Positions 24,480-32,527 of a DNA stretch of 34,732 nt are shown piece after piece. Under the pieces are notes generated by a model, which saw only the letters and a list, made by a program, of their open reading frames with translations, was not told the DNA's origin and searched no databases. The translations under genes and the position numbers were made by a program. This DNA is from Alistipes sp. Lineage in GTDB: Bacteria > Bacteroidota > Bacteroidia > Bacteroidales > Rikenellaceae. The stretch is from the NCBI GenBank assembly GCA_017504485.1, contig JAFVRC010000023.1:1-34732 (forward strand), read 5' to 3'. The stretch's first letter is position 1. Every line of letters begins with the position of its first letter.

Positions 24480-25025
24480 CTACTCCCACTCGAAGTGCGC
24501 AGCCTCGATACCGAGGAGCGACACCACACGCTCGGTGACTGTTGCGGCAAGCGCATCGACGGTCGTCGGGTGTGAGTAGAAGGATGGCGAGGCGGGGAGA
24601 ATGATGGCTCCGGCCTCGGTCAGCGTGGTCATATTGCGCAGATGTATGAGTGAAAGCGGCGTCTCGCGCACTACGAAGATAAGGCGGCGACGCTCTTTGA
24701 GCATCACGTCGGCCGCACGCTCTATGAGGTTCTGCGATAGCCCTGCGGCCACGCGGCTCATCGTGCCTACGGTTGAGGGCACGACAACCATGGCATTCCA
24801 CCGCGCCGAGCCGCTTGCCACCGAGGCGAAGAGGTTGTGGTTATCCATCTGCTCAATCTTTGCGGAGTGGGGTAGCTCAATTCTTTCGTGCTGCATTACG
24901 GCTTGCGCATTATCACTGAAAATAAGAGCTATGCGTTCCACCTCCGCGTGGGCAATAAGTGTGTCGAGCAACTGATGTGCGTAGATGGCACCGCTGGCGG
25001 CTGTAACAGCAACGATAATCTTCAT
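24480..25025 (-). CDS. ubiX: UbiX-like flavin prenyltransferase
   Basis: UbiX attaches a dimethylallyl group to FMN to make the prenyl-FMN cofactor used by UbiD-type decarboxylases. The 181 residues show the FMN-binding start MKIIVAVTAASGAIYAHQLL, the VVPSTVGTMSRVAAGLSQNLIERAADV block and the RRRLIFVVRETPLSLIHLRNM block typical of the family. The frame is open to 25199 inside the next gene, but ATG 25025 begins the flavin-binding fold. In a futalosine-pathway organism prenyl-FMN would serve the proposed UbiD-like decarboxylation step (MqnL), fitting mqnB and mqnD in this window. It lies 20 bp after the polysaccharide deacetylase gene, probably in one operon. Confidence 0.93.
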   Translation of the reverse strand: MKIIVAVTAASGAIYAHQLLDTLIAHAEVERIALIFSDNAQAVMQHERIELPHSAKIEQMDNHNLFASVASGSARWNAMVVVPSTVGTMSRVAAGLSQNLIERAADVMLKERRRLIFVVRETPLSLIHLRNMTTLTEAGAIILPASPSFYSHPTTVDALAATVTERVVSLLGIEAAHFEWE

Positions 25026-25045
25026 AGTCGAAAAATTCTCCTTTC

Positions 25046-25654
25046 TTATAACTCGATGGCCTTTGCCACAAGGCCGAGGTTGCGGATGTGCTCTAATGTT
25101 CGCGGCAGGGCGTAACTCATATTGCGAAATGCCTTCTCGCTGTCGTGAAAGGCGATAATCGAGCCTGGGCGTATGTACTTCAATACACCCTTCACACACT
25201 CCTTACTTGGCAGGTGCGTGTTGTAATCGCGTGAGATAATATCCCACATCACCACCTTGTAACGCTGTGCTACGGCACGGCACTGCGAAGGCGTTATCTG
25301 CGCGTATGGAGGCCTGAACAGCTCGGTGTGTATTATGTCACCCGCAAAATCGACATCCTCGAGATATCGCTCAAGGCTCATTCCCCAGCCCTTCTGGTGC
25401 GAGTACGTGTGGTTGCCAATCTTGTGCCCTTCGGCTACAATCTTCTCGTAGAGGTCGGGATACTGCTCGACATTCTTGCCGAGCACGAAGAAGGTCGCCT
25501 TGGCGTTGTAGCGGCGTAGGGTGGTGAGTATCCACTCCGTCACGCCGGGCGTGGGGCCGTCGTCGAAGGTGAGAAAGACACCCTCGCTGTCATCGATACG
25601 CCACACCATATCGGGGTATATGCGACCTAATAAGTTAAATCCTTTGACCTGCAT
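25046..25654 (-). CDS. Polysaccharide deacetylase (NodB/CE4)
   Basis: A 202-residue metal-dependent deacetylase of N-acetylated sugars. The NodB motifs are complete: motif 1 LTFDDGPTP (Asp31, Asp32), motif 2 GNHTYSH (His82, His86 metal ligands), motif 3 RPPY (114-117), motif 4 MWDIISRDY and motif 5 IIAFHDS (His170). There is no signal peptide or membrane span when started at ATG 25654, so it is probably cytoplasmic or unconventionally located. An upstream open frame runs to 25834, overlapping the divergent gene, and is not credible. The target (peptidoglycan, chitin oligomers or a surface glycan) is unknown. Confidence 0.9.
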   Translation of the reverse strand: MQVKGFNLLGRIYPDMVWRIDDSEGVFLTFDDGPTPGVTEWILTTLRRYNAKATFFVLGKNVEQYPDLYEKIVAEGHKIGNHTYSHQKGWGMSLERYLEDVDFAGDIIHTELFRPPYAQITPSQCRAVAQRYKVVMWDIISRDYNTHLPSKECVKGVLKYIRPGSIIAFHDSEKAFRNMSYALPRTLEHIRNLGLVAKAIEL

Positions 25655-25673
25655 AATGAGTTCATTGCGGCTG

Positions 25674-25706
25674 TAAAGGTAGTTATTTTTCTCCAATAAT
25701 TTGGAG
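25674..25706 (-). promoter_or_regulatory. Weak -7 element and inverted repeat upstream of the deacetylase gene
   Basis: On the minus strand TACCTTTA (25681-25674) is a near-consensus -7, 20 bp before the start. Just upstream, CTCCAA (25691-25696) and TTGGAG (25701-25706) form an inverted repeat with a 4-bp centre in the -33 position, possibly an operator. Confidence 0.4.
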
Positions 25707-25731
25707 GTAGCACAAATTATGCATAATTTCG
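25701..25731 (+). promoter_or_regulatory. Promoter of the DUF4837 gene with a 16-bp palindrome
   Basis: TTG (25701-25703), a 20-bp spacer and TAATTTCG (25724-25731), one mismatch from the -7 consensus; the ATG at 25760 is 28 bp downstream. A perfect 16-bp palindrome AAATTATGCATAATTT (25714-25729) overlaps the -7 element. Confidence 0.5.
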
Positions 25732-25759
25732 CGCTATATATTTTAATAAAAGTGGATGT

Positions 25760-26785
25760 ATGACAAGGTTGCTCTTGAAGGTTTGCATTTTTGTGGTAGT
25801 AGCGATGACGGCAGTGTCGTGCCGCAGTTTTCACACGCTCAACGGTGGTAAGAGTGCGCAGGGGGCACCATACGAGGTGCTCGTCGTGTGCAATGGTACG
25901 GAGTGGGAGAGCCCTGTGGGTGAGCGTTTGCGTGCGTTGCTCAGCCGTCCTGTCGAGATGATAAACCAGCAGGAGCCGATGTTCAAACTGCTGCGTGTCG
26001 CCTCCTCGGATTTCAAGAATCTGCTACCGTCGCATCGCAATATCCTGAAGGTGGTTATCTCGTCTGAGGTGAGCGAGGCAGCCGTGAAGGTGCAGTATGA
26101 TGTTGAGGCTGCGCCACAGGTGGTTATGACCTTGCAGGCCCCATCGGTTGAGGCAGCAACGCGCTATCTCGACGAGCATGGCGACTCGTTGTTGCAGGCC
26201 CTCGAGATTGCCGAGCGCGACCGTACCATAGCTTATGCGGCTCACCACAACAACAAGGCGCTCGGCGAGCTTATGCTCTCGAAGTTCGGTGTGAAGATGC
26301 AGGTGCCCAAGGGCTATACGTTGCGTGCCGAGGGAGACAACTTCGTCTGGGCATCCTATGAGTTTCCGGCGGCCAGCCAGGGCTTCTTTGCCTACTCGTA
26401 CCCTTACAAGGGTAAGGCGCACATGACGGTCGATGATCTGCTCTTTGCACGAAATCTCTTTGCGCAGCGCATCCCCGGCCCGTCGGAGGGATCGTATATG
26501 ACCACCGTGTCGCGCATTCCGAATGTTGATGGCACGGAGTATATCCCCTTCACGCCCGACTACCGCGTGGTGCGCATCAATGGCCGTGTGTGGATCGAGA
26601 TGCGTGGCTTGTGGGAGGTGGAGAACGACTTTATGGGTGGCCCTTTCGTGAGCTACACGACCGTAAATGAGGCTACGCGCGAGGTCTTTACGCTCGACTG
26701 CTACGTCTATTCGCCAAAGCTCGGCAAGCGCAACTTCCTACGGTCACTCGAGCATCTGGTCTATCTGGTGGATTTTGTCGAGTAG
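25760..26785 (+). CDS. DUF4837 family lipoprotein
   Basis: A 341-residue exported protein. The signal ends in a lipobox (TAVSC, Cys21), so it is probably a lipoprotein of the periplasm or outer membrane. The body matches DUF4837: GAPYEVLVVCNGTEWESPVGERLRAL, MINQQEPMFKLLRV, SSDFKNLLPSHRNILKVVIS, then MQVPKGYTLRAEGDNFVWASYE and RGLWEVENDFMGGPFVSYT near the end. Length is normal for the family, which is found across Bacteroidota without an assigned function. It is divergent from the polysaccharide deacetylase gene and followed 115 bp later by efp with its own promoter. Confidence 0.85.
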   Translation: MTRLLLKVCIFVVVAMTAVSCRSFHTLNGGKSAQGAPYEVLVVCNGTEWESPVGERLRALLSRPVEMINQQEPMFKLLRVASSDFKNLLPSHRNILKVVISSEVSEAAVKVQYDVEAAPQVVMTLQAPSVEAATRYLDEHGDSLLQALEIAERDRTIAYAAHHNNKALGELMLSKFGVKMQVPKGYTLRAEGDNFVWASYEFPAASQGFFAYSYPYKGKAHMTVDDLLFARNLFAQRIPGPSEGSYMTTVSRIPNVDGTEYIPFTPDYRVVRINGRVWIEMRGLWEVENDFMGGPFVSYTTVNEATREVFTLDCYVYSPKLGKRNFLRSLEHLVYLVDFVE

Positions 26786-26827
26786 AGCGGCTCGCGCGAG
26801 GCGTAAGTATCTTTTTTTCGTGAAAAT

Positions 26828-26858
26828 ATGGTTTGTTCGCAAGAATTTTATACCTTTG
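26828..26858 (+). promoter_or_regulatory. Promoter of efp
   Basis: TACCTTTG (26851-26858) is an exact -7 match; ATG at 26828-26830 stands in for TTG with a 20-bp spacer. The start codon 26901 is 42 bp downstream. Confidence 0.55.
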
Positions 26859-26900
26859 CGTCGGCAAATTCACAAACACTAAAATAATATTGATAAAGTT

Positions 26901-27473
26901 ATGACAATTACAGCTGCCGACATCAAAATCGGAATGTGTATCGAGATGGACAACAAGACCTTCCTCGTTGTCGATTTCCAGCACTGCAAGCCGGGCAAGG
27001 GCCCTGCATTTGTTCGTTCAAAGCTCAAGAACTTGGAGAATGGCCGCGTGCTCGAGAATACCTTCTCGTCCGTAAGCCAGAAGATTGAGCAGGTGCGCGT
27101 TGAGCGTCGCCCTTATCAGTTCACCTATGAGGATGACCTCGGTGCTCACTTCATGCACTGCGAAACCTTCGAGGAGATCAATATCGAGAAGGGCCTTATC
27201 GAGAACTACGACCTGATGGCCGACGGCCAGATTGTCGAGGTTATGTACCACACCGACAAGGATATGGTGTTGGCCGCCGAGCTTCCACCAATCGTCGATA
27301 TGGAGGTTACCTACACCGAGCCAGGCATCAAGGGCGATACCGCTTCGACCAACTCGCTCAAGCCTGCAACCGTAAATACGGGTGCTACCATCAAGGTGCC
27401 GCTCTTCATCAATACGGGCGACAAGATTCGTGTCGATACTCGTACGCGCGAGTACTACGAGCGTATCAAGTAG
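26901..27473 (+). CDS. efp: Elongation factor P
   Basis: EF-P enters stalled ribosomes at polyproline stretches and stimulates peptide bond formation. The 190 residues have three beta-barrel domains: a KOW-like N-terminal domain ending in the loop HCKPGKGPAFVRSKLKNL, whose Lys33 is the position modified in E. coli (Lys34), an OB domain (EQVRVERRPYQFTYED) and a C-terminal OB domain (ATVNTGATIKVPLFINTGDKIRVDTR). The C-terminal motif is well conserved. No epmA- or earP-like modification gene is in the window. It is a single-gene unit between its promoter and a bidirectional terminator. Confidence 0.97.
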   Translation: MTITAADIKIGMCIEMDNKTFLVVDFQHCKPGKGPAFVRSKLKNLENGRVLENTFSSVSQKIEQVRVERRPYQFTYEDDLGAHFMHCETFEEINIEKGLIENYDLMADGQIVEVMYHTDKDMVLAAELPPIVDMEVTYTEPGIKGDTASTNSLKPATVNTGATIKVPLFINTGDKIRVDTRTREYYERIK

Positions 27474-27497
27474 TGGTGAAAACCTCTTTTGAAATGG

Positions 27498-27526
27498 ATT
27501 GAGAGTGTCCGTCGGGCACTCTCAAT
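27498..27526. terminator. Bidirectional terminator between efp and the ZIP gene
   Basis: ATTGAGAGTGTCC (27498-27510) pairs with GGGCACTCTCAAT (27514-27526), 13 bp with one G-U, loop GTC, followed by TTTGTTT. It separates two convergent genes. Confidence 0.85.
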
Positions 27527-27542
27527 TTGTTTATGCGGGGAG

Positions 27543-28334
27543 CTATCCGAGAGCCACGTCGAGCACCATCATCAGCGCGAAACCCACAGCAAAGGCGATG
27601 GTCGGGATGTTCGAGTGACGACCGTTGTGTGATTCGGGTATCAGCTCCTCGACCACAACATATATCATTGCTCCTGCGGCAAAGGCGAGCATATATGGAA
27701 ATATGCCCGACAAGTGCTCGATGAAGAGTATTGTGAGGAGTGCCGACACGGGTTCCACCACGCCCGACAGTGCGCCGTATGCAAAGGCTCTGCGCCGCGA
27801 GTTGCCCGCCGCACGCAGCGGTAGCGATATGATTGCTCCTTCGGGAATGTTCTGTATGGCAAGGCCTATGGTGAGTGCCAAGGCTCCGGCCAGACTTATG
27901 CCTATCTCGCCCGTCACCACGCCGGCCGCAACCACACCTGCTGCCATACCTTCGGGGATATTGTGGAGCGTCACGGCCAGCACGAGCATCGACGAGCGGC
28001 CGAGCTTCGAGCGCGGGCCTTCGGGCGTGTCGCTCTTGGGGTGTATGTGGGGCGTGAAGGTGTCGAGCGCGAGCATAAAAAGCACGCCGCCGATAAACCC
28101 TACCACGGCCGGCACCCACGCAAGGCTGCCCATCTCGGCCGACTCCTCCATCGCCGGAATCAGCAACGACCACACCGAGGCCGCCACCATCACGCCCGAG
28201 GCAAATCCCAAGAGCGCGTTGTGTATGCGTGCCGCCACTCTCTCGCCGAGAAACAGCACCGCTGCTGCACCTATCGTCGTGCCGGCAAACGGTATGAGCA
28301 GTAGAGGTATAATCTCCGCAATTGTCATATTCAT
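27543..28334 (-). CDS. ZIP family divalent metal transporter
   Basis: Imports zinc or other divalent metals across the inner membrane. The 263 residues show eight hydrophobic spans and the ZIP signatures: AVTLHNIPEGMAAG in span 4 and GLAIQNIPEGAIISL in span 5, the His-to-Gln pattern of the GufA subgroup. A short His-containing cytoplasmic loop (FTPHIHPKSD) links spans 3 and 4. The frame is open far upstream to 28559, but the promoter at 28349-28379 rules that out. Start ATG 28334 (MNMTIAE) or 28328 (MTIAE) cannot be separated by sequence. E. coli ZupT is the closest named relative I can offer, but specificity is uncertain. Confidence 0.9.
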   Translation of the reverse strand: MNMTIAEIIPLLLIPFAGTTIGAAAVLFLGERVAARIHNALLGFASGVMVAASVWSLLIPAMEESAEMGSLAWVPAVVGFIGGVLFMLALDTFTPHIHPKSDTPEGPRSKLGRSSMLVLAVTLHNIPEGMAAGVVAAGVVTGEIGISLAGALALTIGLAIQNIPEGAIISLPLRAAGNSRRRAFAYGALSGVVEPVSALLTILFIEHLSGIFPYMLAFAAGAMIYVVVEELIPESHNGRHSNIPTIAFAVGFALMMVLDVALG

Positions 28335-28348
28335 TCGCTTTATCCTCG

Positions 28349-28379
28349 CAAAGATAGCAAAACGAGTGCAAAGTTGCAA
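28349..28379 (-). promoter_or_regulatory. Promoter of the ZIP transporter gene
   Basis: On the minus strand, TTG (28379-28377), a 20-bp spacer and TATCTTTG (28356-28349), an exact match. The -7 element ends 14 bp before the start at 28334, so the leader is very short. Confidence 0.7.
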
Positions 28380-28494
28380 CTCGCCCGAGTACCGCTGCAT
28401 AATTTCGCGCATTGAGATTCGCGATAAATAGGCGTGTTCAATTGTGCTTACGGCACAAACTGCCGCTGTGCGATAATAATTTTGCACGCAGCAT

Positions 28495-28525
28495 TTTGCA
28501 GTTTGGATTTTTAGTTGTACTTTTG
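28495..28525 (+). promoter_or_regulatory. Promoter of rpsP
   Basis: TTTG (28495-28498), a 19-bp spacer and TACTTTTG (28518-28525). A 62-bp A/T-rich leader follows to the rpsP start at 28588. Confidence 0.7.
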
Positions 28526-28587
28526 TGCCGATAATCCAAAGTGGGTTAGCGAAAACCATTTATTAACAATTAAAATTTTATAAGCAA

Positions 28588-29139
28588 ATGGCTGTTAAAA
28601 TTCGTTTGGCACGACATGGTAAGAAGGGCTATGCTTTCTATCACATCGTCGTTGCAGATAGCAGAGCGCCACGTGATGGTAAGTTTATCGAGAAGTTGGG
28701 TACCTACAACCCAAACACGAATCCTGCTACGATCGACCTGAACTTCGAGCAAGCACTGGGTTGGTTAATGAAGGGCGCACAACCTACCGATACGGCTCGT
28801 GCGATTCTTTCGTACAAGGGCGTATTGTACAAGAAGCACCTGTTGGGCGGTGTAGCCAAGGGCGCGTTCTCGGAGAGCGACGCTGAGGCCAAGTTCAACA
28901 AGTGGCTCGGTGAGAAGGAGGGCAAGGTAGCCGCCAAGGTTAACAAGCTCGCTTCGGAGGCTAATGCCGACAAGAAGGCTCGTCTGACGGCCGAGGTTGC
29001 CGTTAAGGAGGCTCGTGCTGCTGCTATCGCAGAGCGCAAGGCTGCTGCCGAGGCAGAGGCTGCTGCCGCTGCTGCCGAGGCTGCTGCTACGGAGGCAACC
29101 GAGGAGGTTGCAGAAACCGAGGCACCTGCCGCAGAGTAA
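28588..29139 (+). CDS. rpsP: Ribosomal protein S16
   Basis: S16 is needed for 30S assembly. The first 80 residues are typical ([25 protein letters not shown] is the family start, and [15 protein letters not shown] follows). The protein is 183 residues, about 100 longer than E. coli S16. The extra part is a predicted helical tail, first Lys/Ala-rich ([19 protein letters not shown]) and then nearly pure Ala/Glu/Thr to the end. Long tails of this kind are usual in Bacteroidota S16. The tail DNA is low-complexity (GCTGCTGCC-type repeats around 29037-29100). rimM follows 9 bp later in the same operon. Confidence 0.97.
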   Translation: MAVKIRLARHGKKGYAFYHIVVADSRAPRDGKFIEKLGTYNPNTNPATIDLNFEQALGWLMKGAQPTDTARAILSYKGVLYKKHLLGGVAKGAFSESDAEAKFNKWLGEKEGKVAAKVNKLASEANADKKARLTAEVAVKEARAAAIAERKAAAEAEAAAAAAEAAATEATEEVAETEAPAAE

Positions 29140-29148
29140 TCACCGACG

Positions 29149-29637
29149 ATGCTCAAGGTTGGTCGCATAAACAAACTCTTCGGAGTGGGTGGCGAGTTGT
29201 CGCTCACGCTCTATGACGACTTTCCTGAGAACTTCAAGGCTGAGGAACAACCTCTCTTCGCTATGGTCGAGGAGTTGGCTGTTCCTCTTTTTTGTGAATC
29301 ATTCGCACGTCGTGGCCGCGCCGGTGCTACGGTAGCCTTTGCCGATATCGACACGCCGAAGCGTGCCGAGATACTCGTGGGTAAGGAGCTCTTCATCGAG
29401 GGCGAGGAGGAGGCCGACGACGAATTTACACTCGACGAGCTTATAGGCTTTGCGGTGCGCATCGGCCGCTCGAAAGGTGAGATAGTCGATTTCTATGACA
29501 ATGAGTTCAATCCGCTCTTCGAGATTGAAATCAAGGGGAAGCGTCACCTTATTCCTGCCGTCGAAGAGTTTATCGCAGCGATAGACTTCGAAGCGCGCAC
29601 CATCAAATTTGTTCTGCCCGAGGGGCTGATAGAGTAA
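29149..29637 (+). CDS. rimM: 16S rRNA processing protein RimM
   Basis: RimM helps mature the 30S head and binds S19. At 162 residues it is slightly shorter than usual (about 170-180). The N-terminal RimM barrel begins LKVGRINKLFGVGGELSLTLYDDFP and the C-terminal PRC-type barrel holds DELIGFAVRIGRSKGEIVDFY, NPLFEIEIKGKRHLIPAVEEFI and IKFVLPEGLIE, the family ending. It lies 9 bp after rpsP. The tRNA methylase gene trmD, the usual third member elsewhere, does not follow; an esterase gene starts 15 bp downstream. Confidence 0.95.
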   Translation: MLKVGRINKLFGVGGELSLTLYDDFPENFKAEEQPLFAMVEELAVPLFCESFARRGRAGATVAFADIDTPKRAEILVGKELFIEGEEEADDEFTLDELIGFAVRIGRSKGEIVDFYDNEFNPLFEIEIKGKRHLIPAVEEFIAAIDFEARTIKFVLPEGLIE

Positions 29638-29652
29638 CCAATCCATACGTTT

Positions 29653-31068
29653 ATGAAGAGATTTTGCATAGCGATGCTGTTGTCGCTCTTTTGCGTCGTT
29701 CTGCCGTTTGAGGCTATGGCCGGCAAAGGCGAACTTCTTACGCTCAAGATGCACGACTCGAAGATATACCCGGGCACAGAGCGCAAAATTACGGTCTATG
29801 TGCCGCAGGAGTACGATGGCCGCACGCCGGCCTGCCTTTGGGTGTCGATGTCGGGCCCGAGTGGTCTTACGGCCGAGATTCTCGATAGGATGATTGGCGC
29901 GGGCGAGCTGCCGACAATTATCGGAGTGTTTATCGGTCCGGGCCAGATACGCAATGCGGAGGGCAGCGCGGTGCGCTACAACCGTAGCAACGAACTCGAT
30001 GCCATGGATGGCCGCTATGCGAAGTTTATCGAGACGGAGGTTCTGCCCGCAGTCTGCAAGCTCAAGACGAGCGATGGTCGCGGGGTGAGACTCTCGGCGA
30101 GGGCTGCCGACCGAGCAATCTATGGCAATAGCAGTGGAGGCATTTGTGCCTTCAACGTCGCGTGGCAACGTCCCGACCTCTTCTCGCGCGTATATGCTTC
30201 GTGCGGAACATTCGTGTCGTTCCGTGGGGGCGACCAATTTCCGGCACTTATCCGCAAGTGCGAACCGCGACCGATAAGGGTTTTCTTGCAAGACAACGAT
30301 AAGGATACTTGGAATCCGCTCTTCGGCAGTTGGTTCGAGTATAACCAAATGGTGCTCTCGGCCTTGCAATTTGCGGGCTACGATGTCAATCACTCGTGGG
30401 ATGAGGGTGGCCACTCCTCGCAGAATGCCCGGCGTATTATGCCCGACGTGCTGCGTTGGTTGTGGCGCGGCTGGCCGGCCGCTGTCGAGAAGGGGCGTAG
30501 CGGCAGCAAAACTTTGGCCTCGATTCTTGTCGAGGGTGAGGAGTGGCGGTGTGTGGCCGATAATATCCCTGCGGGAGCGATGCTGCACCCATACTCCGAG
30601 GAGCGCATCGTGATGGTAGCGGGCCGCAATAAGGAGCTGGTCGCGACAGATGGCTCGCGCTCCAAGGCCAAAGGCCGCGTGACGTTGAGTGACCCATATA
30701 CGGCAATCTTCCCCGGAGGAGTGCATACAGCAAAGCGTATTGAGGGGAGTAATTGGGTGTGGGACTACATTAATATGCCCGATGGCAAGCTCTCGCATGG
30801 TCAGCGCTTCTACTTCCTCTATGCCGATGCGGGGCAGATTCTCTATGATGGTGCAGGGTACCTATATGTCGCCTCGTCGGTGGGCATACAAGTCTGCGAC
30901 CACAATGGTCGAGTGCGCACTATACTCTCGTTGCCGGGCGGAGCTGTTGAGTCGATAGCCTTTGCCGGACATAACCTCTTTGCTATTAGCGATGGCAAGC
31001 TCTATGTCCGCCGTTTGCAACGCACGGGTACGCATAGCGGTCGTCCGAAGCAGGAGAGCCAGGGATAG
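29653..31068 (+). CDS. Secreted alpha/beta-hydrolase esterase with C-terminal propeller-like part
   Basis: A 471-residue exported enzyme. A signal peptide (KRFCIAMLLSLFCVVLPFEAMA) is followed by an esterase D-type alpha/beta-hydrolase domain (30-275): the strand ITVYVPQEYDGR, the nucleophile elbow YGNSSGG with Ser160, an acidic FLQDNDKD loop (211-218) and His254 in DEGGHSS. Residues 285-470 look like part of an SGL/gluconolactonase-type propeller (LYVASSVGIQVCDHNGRVRTIL). Related proteins deacetylate or de-esterify plant sugars, but the substrate is not shown. It lies 15 bp after rimM, an unusual neighbour for a secreted esterase; read-through from the rpsP promoter is likely. Confidence 0.85.
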   Translation: MKRFCIAMLLSLFCVVLPFEAMAGKGELLTLKMHDSKIYPGTERKITVYVPQEYDGRTPACLWVSMSGPSGLTAEILDRMIGAGELPTIIGVFIGPGQIRNAEGSAVRYNRSNELDAMDGRYAKFIETEVLPAVCKLKTSDGRGVRLSARAADRAIYGNSSGGICAFNVAWQRPDLFSRVYASCGTFVSFRGGDQFPALIRKCEPRPIRVFLQDNDKDTWNPLFGSWFEYNQMVLSALQFAGYDVNHSWDEGGHSSQNARRIMPDVLRWLWRGWPAAVEKGRSGSKTLASILVEGEEWRCVADNIPAGAMLHPYSEERIVMVAGRNKELVATDGSRSKAKGRVTLSDPYTAIFPGGVHTAKRIEGSNWVWDYINMPDGKLSHGQRFYFLYADAGQILYDGAGYLYVASSVGIQVCDHNGRVRTILSLPGGAVESIAFAGHNLFAISDGKLYVRRLQRTGTHSGRPKQESQG

Positions 31069-31069
31069 T

Positions 31070-31975
31070 CTATGTGTTGGGTTGTGTGCGCCTTTGTGCG
31101 GTCGATACCAACATTACACCTACGAAGATAACCACTGCGAAGAGCACCGTGTCGATGTGCAGTCGGTCGAGCCCCATCGCCACCGAGAGGGCGATGGCTA
31201 CGACGGGCTGCAAGTAGGCGTATATGCTCGTTGTCGTAGGCTCCACGAAGCGTAGCGAGTAGTTAAGTAGCAGATTGGGCAGGTAGGTAGGCACGAGCAG
31301 TACGAAGAGCGTGGCCGCCACTATTCCGCGGCTCATCGCCGAGAAGTCGGTAGTATATATATCGTGCGCCCCCAGCGGTAGCATAACTACCGCTGAGAGG
31401 CAGTATATCCACCGAAGGAGTGTTGTCACGCGATACTTCGATACCAACCCCTTGAACCATACCATATAGAGAGCCGAAACGCCCGCCGCTCCGAGAACCA
31501 GCAGGTTGCCCGTCGTGTCGGAGCGTTCGTGTGCTGCACTGCTACTCGACAATATTACACCGATAGCCCCTGCCATACCGAGTGCAAGCCCCACGACTTT
31601 GCGGCGTGAGAGCCCCTCGAGACCGACTGCGACCGAGAGCACGAGGACAAAGAGGGGTGTAAGTGTGCCGATTATTGAGCCATCGACAGGCGATGTGCGC
31701 ACCAGCCCCTCCATCATGCATAGCTTGCGTAGGATGCCTATGAGCATCGCTGCCACGAAAATCTTGGTCATATCCTTACGCTCGATTGGCTCCGGCCGCT
31801 CCCACAAGAGAGGTACGAGCGACCATACGGCCGCTGCGACAAGCGATGCCGCGACCATTGCAAGAGGCGAGATGTAGCGGCCGAGTACAAGGTTGTAGAG
31901 CGGATAATCGCACGCCCATACAATGTTGCATAGCGCGATGGATAGGTGCGAGGCGAGGGGTTGTGTCTGTCGCAT
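31070..31975 (-). CDS. EamA/DMT-family transporter
   Basis: A 301-residue inner-membrane protein of the drug/metabolite transporter superfamily. There are ten hydrophobic spans in two EamA repeats (about 10-140 and 155-290). Landmarks are IVWACDYPLYNLVLGRYISPL at the start, TSPVDGSIIGTLTPLFVLVLSV in repeat one and VEPTTTSIYAYLQPVVAIAL in repeat two, the usual place for the conserved Pro-rich loop. Substrates of this family range over amino acids, nucleosides and drugs. It converges on the esterase gene with 1 bp between stops. The 161 bp upstream contain only the rpsT terminator. Confidence 0.9.
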   Translation of the reverse strand: MRQTQPLASHLSIALCNIVWACDYPLYNLVLGRYISPLAMVAASLVAAAVWSLVPLLWERPEPIERKDMTKIFVAAMLIGILRKLCMMEGLVRTSPVDGSIIGTLTPLFVLVLSVAVGLEGLSRRKVVGLALGMAGAIGVILSSSSAAHERSDTTGNLLVLGAAGVSALYMVWFKGLVSKYRVTTLLRWIYCLSAVVMLPLGAHDIYTTDFSAMSRGIVAATLFVLLVPTYLPNLLLNYSLRFVEPTTTSIYAYLQPVVAIALSVAMGLDRLHIDTVLFAVVIFVGVMLVSTAQRRTQPNT

Positions 31976-32060
31976 TGCGTATTCTGTTTTATTGGCACAT
32001 GCGGCAAAGACCGTACCTCAATCGAAAAGTGAGAACTATGTAACGCAGCTGCAAAAAAAT

Positions 32061-32092
32061 GGGGTTGCTCAACTTTATCGTTGAACAACCCC
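32061..32092 (-). terminator. Terminator after rpsT
   Basis: GGGGTTG (32061-32067) pairs with CAACCCC (32086-32092); after a C/A mismatch, TCAAC pairs with GTTGA around TTTATC. On the minus strand the stem is followed by ATTTTTTT. It serves rpsT. Confidence 0.85.
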
Positions 32093-32136
32093 TTCTCTTC
32101 ACCACTCCCCATGACAAGAGGGCGGCAAGCCGATAA

Positions 32137-32388
32137 TTAGAGCTTGTTGACGTGCAACTGGATAGCGCCCTTGAGGTTTGCGGCCTTGTTCTTGTGGATA
32201 ATGTTGTGCTTTGCCAACTTATCGAGCATAGCCGTTACCTTTGGAAGCAGAGCCTCGGCAGCACCCTTCTCGGTGGTGTTGCGGAGAGCCTTAACAGCGT
32301 TACGGGTAGTCTTGTGATAAAGACGGTTGTGCGCACGCTTGGTTGCAGTCTGACGAATTCTCTTCTCTGATGACTTGTGATTTGCCAT
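32137..32388 (-). CDS. rpsT: Ribosomal protein S20
   Basis: S20 binds 16S rRNA early in 30S assembly. The 83-residue helical protein has the family pattern [21 protein letters not shown], then the [15 protein letters not shown] helix and the C-terminal [21 protein letters not shown]. It is followed by a strong terminator (32061-32092). No consensus promoter lies immediately before it; the best upstream signal is at 32636-32664 before the tRNA, so it may be transcribed through tRNA-Glu. Confidence 0.97.
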   Translation of the reverse strand: MANHKSSEKRIRQTATKRAHNRLYHKTTRNAVKALRNTTEKGAAEALLPKVTAMLDKLAKHNIIHKNKAANLKGAIQLHVNKL

Positions 32389-32505
32389 AGTTGTTTTTAG
32401 TTTTTTATTTGTTTTTCTCTTTTACTTTTTTCTACAAAATACGGTCGTAACCGTTTGCGGATAGGCCGTTGGCCCGCTCCTTCGAAATTAGTGTTACCAC
32501 GCCGT

Positions 32506-32522
32506 CTGTGGCTGAGCCACAG
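32506..32522. other. Inverted repeat between tRNA-Glu and rpsT
   Basis: CTGTGGCT (32506-32513) and AGCCACAG (32515-32522) flank a single G: a 17-bp near-palindrome immediately 3' of the tRNA on the minus strand. It could be a tRNA processing or partial termination hairpin; it lacks a T-run. Confidence 0.4.
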
Positions 32523-32527
32523 TCTTG

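Noticed and set aside
29299-30798. A 499-codon minus-strand open frame
   Set aside because: It lies antisense to rimM and the esterase gene, has no recognisable motif or signal, and is a shadow of G/C-biased codons.
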